Program-made: the position numbers and the translations under genes | Part shown: positions 53,461 to 63,447 of the stretch, piece by piece | Layout of the letters: every line of letters starts with the position of its first letter | Position numbering within the stretch: the first letter of the stretch is position 1 | Notes under the pieces: generated by a model | The model's database searches: none | Seen by the model: only the letters and a program-made list of their open reading frames with translations | Told to the model about the DNA's origin: nothing | Origin: Conus ventricosus | Taxonomy: Eukaryota; Mollusca; Gastropoda; Neogastropoda; Conidae | Reading direction: 5' to 3' | Assembly (NCBI GenBank): GCA_018398815.1 | Contig: CM031626.1 | Span: 42,981,871 to 43,045,870, forward strand | DNA length: 64,000 bases

Positions 53461-56441
53461 ATTTCAACTTTATGTTGAAGTAATTGTATTTATGTAAGCT
53501 GAAAACATGGTATCTATCCCCCTGACTTATGTGGAAGTGGTTTTACTGACCCCCTGACTTTTACTAAAAAGACTGCATCTGTTCTTGCCGACCCTCTGAC
53601 TTATACTAAAAAGACTGCATCTGTTTCTGCCGGCATACACTGAAGTGGCTGCATCTGTCCCCAACATATGTTGAAGTGTTTGTACCTTCTCTGACCTATG
53701 CTGGAGCGACTACATTCAGCCCTGACTTATGTTGACATGATTGCATCTGCCCCACAGACCTACGCTCAAGTAACTGTATCAATACCCTGACTAATGTTCA
53801 AGTGATTCTGTCTGCCCCACAGACCTACGCTCAAGTAACTGTATCAATACCCTGACTAATGTTCAAGTGATTCTGTCTGTCTCCCAGACTTACACTGAAG
53901 TGGTTGTTTATCTTTCTTCTGACCTATGTTGGGGTCATCTTTCTTCTGACCTATGTTGGGGTCATCTTTCTTCTGACCTATGTTGGGGTCATCTTTCTTC
54001 TGACCTATGTTGGGGTCATCTTTCTTCTGACCTATGTTGGGGTCATCTTTCTTCTGACCTATGTTAGGGTCATCTTTCTTCTGACCTATGTTGGGGTCAT
54101 CTTTCTTCTGACCTATGTTGGGGTCATCTTTCTTCTGACCTATGTTGGGGTCATCTTTCTTCTGACCTATGTTGGGGTCATCTTACCAGTCACTGTGATT
54201 TATGTATTGAAGTGCTTTCTTTCTGTCGACTGTATCTGTCCCTTTGATTCATGTTGAAAAGACGGTTTCTACCCAACCTGACTTCTTGAAGTGATTCTGC
54301 TATCCCCTGCTTCAAATTATCCTTCCCAAACACACACACGCATGCATGCACGCACGCTCGCACTCACTCACTCAATCACACACACACACAGAGACTGACT
54401 TGAAGACGACGTCCTGCACGTCAGTCAAGACCACGCCCACACTCTGCAGGAAGACGCTGATCACTCCTGCCTGGATTTCCACCGGCTTGCCGTCACTGCT
54501 GCCTGCCCCGGTCTGCAGGGAGAAACTCAGGTGAACCTGGAACACACAGTGACATTCCCATCGTTTTAACCATCAGCTGAACCTGGAACACACAGTGACA
54601 TTCCCATCGTTTTACCATGAACCTGGAACACACAGTGACATTCCCATCGTTTTACCATGAACCTGGAACACACAGTGACATTCCCATCGTTTTACCATGA
54701 ACCTGGAACACACAGTGACATTCCCATCGTTTTACCATGAACCTGGAACACACAGTGACATTCCCATCGTTTTACCATGAACCTGGAACACACAGTGACA
54801 TTCCAGTCGTTTTAACCATGAACCTGGAACACACAGTGACATTCCCATCATTTTACCATGAACCTGGAACACACAGTGACATTCCCATCGTTTTACCATG
54901 AACCTGGAACACACAGTGACATTCCCATCATTTTACCATGAACCTGGAACACACAGTGACATTCCCATCACTTTACCATGAACCTGGAACACACAGTGAC
55001 ATTCCCATCGTTTTACCATGAACCTGGAACACACAGTGACATTCCCATCATTTTACCATGAACCTGGAACACACAGTGACATTCCCATCGTTTTACCATC
55101 AGCTGAACCTGGAACACACAGTGACATTCCCATCGTTTTACCATCAGCTGAACCTGGAACACACAGTGACATTCCCATCACTTTACCATGAACCTGGAAC
55201 ACACAGTGACATTCCCATCGTTTTACCATCAGCTGAACCTGGAACACACAGTGACATTCCCATCGTTTTACCATGAACCTGGAACACACAGTGACATTCC
55301 CATCGTTTTACCATCAGCTGAACCTGGAACACACAGTGACATTCCCATCGTTTTACCATCAGCTGAACCTGGAACACACAGTGACATTCCAGTCGTTTTA
55401 CCATCAGCTGAACCTGAAACACACAGTGACATTCCAGTCGTTTTACCATCAGCTGAACCTGAAACACACAGTGACATTCCCAGCATTTTACCATGAACCT
55501 GAAACACACAGTGACATTCCCAGCACTTTACCATGAACCTGAAACACACCCTGACCGCCTATCGGTCGCAGGAGGGGAAGGGATGGAAGGGCCGCGGTTT
55601 GTTTAAACAGCGCACTTCTGCCGACAGCTGCCAGCTTCCTCGCGCTAACCTCCCACAAGCTTTCCTCCCTACGCGTAATGTGATACTAACTGTCTGGCTG
55701 ATAGTGTGCTGAAAACAGGATGCTGTGTTTCTTCATTAATACTTTGTGCCAGAATGCAACGGACTGTGGTTGATTTATGTCACTGTATTGTGGGGTCTCT
55801 AACTGACAGAACAATACCAAACATGAATGCGTCTTCTTTCATATGCATTGCTGACAAGCACCACAAAGATTTGCCAACAAAAAACGATTGAAGCAGACTA
55901 ACGAACACACAGAAATTTTAACTCAGTGGAGAGCATGCGTTCCTGAATCTATCATGCTCAACCTGATACATATTGGACATGCATATCTTTCCTTTACAAC
56001 AGACAGAAAGTTATTCGCGGGACTCCTACCTGACAGCTGGTACTAGGCCAAAATAAACAGTCACTGTCGGCACTGGTCAGCTTCACGGGGAACACGGCAG
56101 CGGTTTCCCTACCACGGCCTAGGCATGTTTTGCTTGTTTATATGCGTGCTCTACATGCTTGTGACGCATGCCGAAACTGATTCTATCACAGCCACACCAT
56201 GCTCTTAGTAAAGTAAGATTTTAGCATGCCACACATGCAGATGTCACAGCCACACCATGCTCTTAGTAAAGCAAGATTTTAGCATGCCACACATGCAGAT
56301 GTCGGTCATAAACAATGAAATGCTTCCTAACTGACCTTGTGCTTTCGCCCGTTCGAATCATTTGAAACTGATGTCACATATACACACACCAATGCAAAAT
56401 GTTTTCTCATTTTCATCTTCATGGTGAGCCTACTCATGACT

Positions 56442-56503
<62 letters not shown>

Positions 56504-56504
56504 T

Positions 56505-56550
<46 letters not shown>

Positions 56551-57450
56551 TGACAGAAACCCACACACCAACAACAGCGGTCGATGGTGACTGACAAACT
56601 GACGTCCACACACTTTCATTAGTATCCAAGCATACATCAGACATGTCAACACATTCAAGTGCCGAGTTGGATGTGCTAGCTATGACTGGTAAGGTTTGTG
56701 TAGAGAATGTTCTTGGCTTTTTCACAGGGGTCGACACCGATGGAGAAAATGATGACACACTTTCATCTGTGTGCAAGCAAAGATCAGACTGATCTAAACA
56801 TTCTTGAGCAGATCTTTTGAAGGGTCAGCTCTTCTTTGTTTTCCGACGACCAAGAAGGCCGGCTGATTGAAAGAATCGACATGATGTACACTGACTCAAA
56901 GAAAGATCTGGATCGAAAGTTGTCCAGATTTCTGACATTCTCTCTATGTCACGAGCAGCATTTTTTTTTGTAGTATAACATTGAGAATGTGCTGACATGT
57001 GTCTCGTTTTTTTTCAGTTTATGGTAGCATTTTATGCAAATATACTTGAACTGTTTGCCTTCTTCATCACCATAAATATCTAGAGTGCAATACTGCAACA
57101 AATCATTGGAGAAGTTGACACAAAGTCTAGCGTTTAATCCTTTATCTTGTACCTTTCTGAGCACACGACTGCCGCACACACGGCACAACAACTCTACACG
57201 TCTTTTGCGTTCACTGAAGTTGTGTTTAAAACGCCTCCGCCACTGTTGGCGCTACAAACACGCACACATACGCACATACAAAAGATCGGAATGAAGTAGG
57301 CCTACACGAAAGCAACAAGACTAGCCAATGCAGGGTTGGTCACACACACACGCGCGCACGCACATACACAAACATACACACACACACAGAGACACACTGA
57401 CAGACACACATACACGTGTACACACACACACACACACACACACACAGAGC

Positions 57451-57487
<37 letters not shown>

Positions 57488-57618
57488 GAAGGAAAGCAAT
57501 CGCTTGGTGGAATGTCTCGGCAAGCAGGAACTAAAGAGCACGATTTTCATCTTGGCCGGACAGCTGTGGGGGAGAAGTGCAGGTGGTTGCAGAAGTTCTG
57601 CTGTTTATCCATGAAAAC

Positions 57619-57650
<32 letters not shown>

Positions 57651-60600
57651 CACTCCCACTCCACCCTCCACCTACACCCTCTGGTTTTCCTTTACCTTGA
57701 TGGGGGAGAAGTGGAGGTAGTCAAAGTTCTGTTCTTCAGCCATGAAAACCTGCCCCCCACCCCCACCCCCCTCCCCTCACCTCCCATTCCACCCTACGCC
57801 CTCTGGTTTTGCTTTACCTTGATGGGGGAAACGTGGAGGTAGTCACAGAAGTTCTTCTGTTCTTCATCCATGAAACCCTGCCCCCCCCCCCCCCCCCTCC
57901 CATTCCACCCTACATCCTCTGGTTTTGCTTTACCTTGATGGGGGAGAAGTGGAGGTAGTCGTAGAAGTTCTTCTGTTCCTCAGCCAGGGACAGCCCTGCC
58001 ACCTCCATCAATGACTTCTCCGTCAACTCCACGTCCTGCTTCAGCTGTATCGTCTGTGGCGACATGACAACAGTCAAACCAGTCATCAACACATACAGTC
58101 ATCAACACAAACAGTCAAACCTGTCATCAACACAAACAGTCAAACCTGTCATCAACAACTTCTCCTTCACCTCCTCGTCTTACTTCCGCTATACCATCTG
58201 TCAGAACATAACAGACTCAAACCTGTCATGAACGACTTCTATGCAGAACTATGCTTACCCTCTCTGGACCTAAACGCAATACATCAAGCTGTAAAGAGTA
58301 ATCTGAAGGTGAAAAGTGTATCTCAGAGACTGCTCTCCGAAACGTCCACACATGCAGAGTAACTCAACAGATTCACGATCAGATTCTTTGAGCAACTTCC
58401 TTCACATCGCAGCAGGGACTGAAACGACAGCACGCCCACCAAAATTGATAATCCTCCTTTCCATTCAGCAACATCACTGCCAGACAGACTTTCAGAAGCA
58501 TAACGCTACTGCAAGCACATTCAAACCACAGAGGGCGCTTGTCATTTCCAGTACGCCCGCTGTGCTCTCAACCAATTGTGAGACCATAAATGGGGCTCTT
58601 TCACATGTGGAATTCTGACGATCTCTCTTTCACATGTGGAATTCTGGCAATCTCTCTTTCACGTGTGTAATTCTGGCAATCTCTTACATGGAATGTAGTG
58701 TAAGGAAGTGTGTTAGTCAAATACAGCCCTCAAAGATGTAAACTATTATGCCAACAAAAATGCAATCAATCCTGACCAAAGTGGAAGCTAAGCAGGTGCG
58801 CCTCTTCCACCTCCACATCATGTTACAGCTGTACTGTAACACCGTATACTCTATCCTCAACACTTTCCATCCACCTCCACATCATGTTACAGCTGTACTG
58901 TAACACCGTATACTCTATCCTCAACAGTTCCCATCCACCTCCACATCATGTCACAGCTGTACTGTAACACCGTATACTCTGTCCTCAACAATTTCCACCT
59001 CCACATCATGTCACAGCTGTACTGTAACACTGTATACTCTATCCTCAACAATTTCCACCTCCACATCATGTCACAGCTGTACTGTAACACTGTATACTCT
59101 GTCCTCAACAATTTCCATCCACCTCCACATCATGTCACAGCTGTACTGTAACACTGTATACTCTATCCTCAACAATTTCCACCTCCACATCATGTTACAG
59201 CTGTACTGTAACACTACATACTCTATCCTCAACAGTTTCTTCACCATCTCTACATTCTAAACAGAGTCAACACAGTAAAACACAAAAATGCTAACTCACC
59301 TCCTGTTCCCGTGGCAATGGCTCATTGGCCGCAAAAAGTTCCAGAATGGCATTGAGGAATCCCTGGTCCACCTTCAGGTTCATTTCCTGGATCAGCACCT
59401 TGAAATACCTGTAATAATATTATCAGACCTCTGTCAGCACCTTGAAATACCTGTAATAATATTATCAGACCTCTGTCAGCACCTTGAAATACCTGTAATA
59501 ATATTATCAGACCTCTATCAACACCTTGAAATACCTGTAATAATATTATCAGACCTCTATCAACACCACGAAAATCCTGTAATAAGAGAATCACACCTCA
59601 ATCAAAGGCTTCATGTATTTTGTCATAATCACACCTGAACTAATACCTTCAAGTACCTGTAATGATAAAACAAAATCTCAATTAACACCTTGAAATAAAT
59701 GTCATAAAAAGAATTGTAACTCAGACAGTATCTTAAAATCAAAATGATATTTTTCTTTACTCAGACTGTATCTTAAACTCAAAATGATATTTTTCTTTAC
59801 TCAGACTGTATCTTAAAATCAAAATTATATTTCACTTTACCCAGACTGTATCTTAAAATCAAAATGATATTTCACTTTACCCATCTTTCTACCAGTACGG
59901 TTTCCTTCACCCATCAAAGCGGATTTTCTACAGGCAACTCACTTGCTGCCATGGGATCTTTTACATGTGCTAAACTCCTGACGTACACAAGACTCTGGTT
60001 TATCATCTCCTCCGAAAAATAACATTCTGACCAACACAGAAGATCTGTTGAAGAGGGGAGAGAAACCTGGCCCAGACTGACTGGATACATTCTGCCTTCT
60101 CAGGCAAAGTACCTGACCCACCAGGACAGGTGTGGCAGGCCTCTGAGACACGAAAGTCAAGGCGCACTCACTTGATCTGACTGACGGTGCTGTGTTCGTG
60201 TTTCCTCATCATCACGCTGAGCTCCGTGAAAGGTTTGGGTACTGCAACAAGGTGAAAGGTAGTCTGCTTTGAGAATCACAAATCCACATAAGTTTCTCAC
60301 AAAAAGGTAAGGATAAAGCCGGCTCTGACGACTGCATATTCTGTCTATTTTCTCACATGGGGAGGGATAAACTCAGCTCTGTCGGTTGCATCTCCTATTT
60401 TCTCACCAGGGGAGGGATACAGTCAGGACTGTGGGTTGCATCTCATATGTTTTCACAAGGGGGAAGGACAAATTCAGCTCTGTGGGTTGCATCACCTATT
60501 TTCTCACATGGGGAGGGATAAACTCAGCTCTGTGGGTTGCATCTCCTATTTTCTCACAAGGGGGAAGGACAAACTCAGCTCTGTGGGTTGCATCTCCTAT

Positions 60601-63353
60601 TTTCTCACAACGGGGAAGGACAAATTCAGCTCTGTGGGTTGCATCTCTTATTTTCTCACATGGGGAGGGACAAACTCAGCTCTGTGGGTTGCATCTCCTA
60701 TTTTCTCACAAGGGGAGGGATAAACTCAGCTCTGTGGGTTGCATCTCCTCTTTTCTCACAAGGGGAGGGATAAACTCAGCTCTGTGGGTTGCATCTCCTA
60801 TTTTCTCACATGGGGAGGGATAAACTCAGCTCTGTGGGTTGCATCTCCTATTTTCTCACAAGGGGAGGGATACAGTCAGCTCTGTGGGTTGCATCTCCTA
60901 TTTTCTCACATGGGGAGGGATAAACTCAGCTCTGTGGGTTGCATCTCCTATTTTCTCACATGGGGAGGGATAAACTCAGCTCTGTGGGTTGCATCTCCTA
61001 TGTTCTCACCAGGGAGGGATACAGTCAGCTCTGTGGGTTGCATCTCCTATGTTCTCACACGGAGGAAGGACAAATTCAGCTCTGTGGGTTGCATCTCCTA
61101 TTTTCTAACCAGGGGAGGGATACAGTCAGCTCTGTGGGTTGCATCTCCTATTTTCTCACATGGGGAGGGATAAACTCAGCTCTGTGGGTTGCATCTCCTA
61201 TTTTCTCACATGGGGAGGGATAAACTCAGCTCTGTGGGTTGCATCTCCTATGTTCTCACCAGGGGAGGGATACAGTCAGCTCTGTGGGTTGTATCTCCTA
61301 TGTTCTCACACGGGGGAAGGACAAATTCAGCTCTGTGAGTTGCATCTCTTATTTTCTCACATGGGGAGGGATAAACTCAGCTCTGTGCGCTGCATCTCCT
61401 ATGTTCTCACACGGGGGAAGGACAAATTCAGCTCTGTGGGTTGCATCTCCTATTTTCTAACCAGGGGAGGGATACAGTCAGCTCTGTGGACCCCTTGTCC
61501 TGTCCACACTGTCACAACCAGGGAAGGGACAGAGCCAGTTCTAAGGATTACACGTCCTCTGCACATTCTCACAACATGGGGATGGACTAACTCAGCTCTC
61601 AAGAACACATGTCCTGTCTACTTTCTCACAACACAAAAAGGGAGCAAGTCGGCTCTAAGGATCACGTGTCCTTTCTACTTTCTCACAACACTGAGAGGGA
61701 TTAGAAGGATCGAGTGAGCTCTTGAGGATTACATGTCCTTTCTATGTTCTCACAACAGTTCATCCACCTAAAGGCTCCTTTGGTGCATACCAGCATGCTT
61801 CTATACAGATAGCTTATCCCCTCAAACCCCCCACCCCCACCCCACCCCCATTCTCACACACAAACACACTTATGCACATTCCATCTTGTTCTTCCTCCTT
61901 TAACTGATAAGGAAGCGAGCATGTGCATGCCACACTTACACACACACACTTATGCACATTCCATCTTGTTCTTCCTCCTTTAACTGATAAGGAAGCCAGC
62001 ATGTGCATGCCACACTTACACACACACACTTATGCACATTCCATCTTGTTCTTCCTCCTTTAACTGATAAGGAAGCGAGCATGTGCATGCCACACTTACA
62101 CACACACACTTAGGCACATTCCATCTTGTTCTTCCTCCTTTAACTGATAAGGAAGCCAGCATGTGCATGCCACACTTCCACACACACACTTATGCACATT
62201 CCATCTTGTTCTTCCTCCTTTAACTGATAAGGAAGCGAGCATGTGCATGCCACACTTACACATACACACTTATGCACATTCCATCTTCTTCTTCCTCCTT
62301 TAACTGATAAGGAAGCCAGCATGTGCATGCCACACTTACACACACACACACACTTATGCACATTCCGTCTTGTTCTTCCTCCTTTAACTGATAAGGAAGC
62401 GAGCATGTGCATGCCACACTTACACACACACACACACACTTATGCACATTCCATCTTGTTCTTCCTCCTTTAACTGATAAGGAAGCGAGCATGCGCATGC
62501 CACACTTACACACACAAACACACTTATGCACATTCCATCTTGTTCTTCCTCCTTTAACTGATAAGGAAGCGAGCATGTGCATGCCACACTTACACACACA
62601 CACACTTATGCACATTCCATCTTGTTCTTCCTCCTTTAACTGATAAGGAAGCCAGCATGTGCATGCCACACTTCCACACACACACTTATGCACATTCCAT
62701 CTTGTTCTTCCTCCTTTAACTGATAAGGAAGCGAGCATGCGCATGCCACACTTACACCACAAACACACTTATGCACATTCCATCTTGTTCTTCCTCCTTT
62801 AACTGATAAGGAAGCGAGCATGTGCATGCCACACTTACACACACACACACACTTATGCACATTCCATCTTGTTCTTCCTCCTTTAACTGATAAGGAAGCC
62901 AGCATGTGCATGCCACACTTCCACACACACTTATGCACATTCCATCTTGTTCTTCCTCCTTTAACTGATAAGGAAGCGAGCATGCGCATGCCACACTTAC
63001 ACACACAAACACACTTATGCACATTCCATCTTGTTCTTCCTCCTTTAACTGATAAGGAAGCGAGCATGTGCATGCCACACTTACACACACACACACACTT
63101 ATGCACATTCCATCTTGTTCTTCCTCCTTTAACTGATAAGGAAGCGAGCATGTGCATGCCACACTTACACACACACCACACACACTTATGCACATTCCAT
63201 CTTGTTCTTCCTCCTTTAACTGATAAGGAAGCGAGCATGTGCATGCCACACTTACACACACACACCACACACGTATGCACATTCTCTTTTGTTCTTCCTC
63301 CCTTAACTGATAAGGAAGCGCGCATGTGCATGGCACACTTACACGCATACCTA

Positions 63354-63386
<33 letters not shown>

Positions 63387-63391
63387 ACACA

Positions 63392-63447
<56 letters not shown>

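Noticed and set aside
54512..54536. Internal acceptor CTCCCTGCAG as the start of exon 5
   Set aside because: It has a good tract and would be in phase, but it would delete the conserved VHLSFSLQ that follows SPIK in the family. It remains a possible minor form.
60340..61490. 50-bp array as a copy of exon 2 border
   Set aside because: No match to the exon or its flanks was found by eye.
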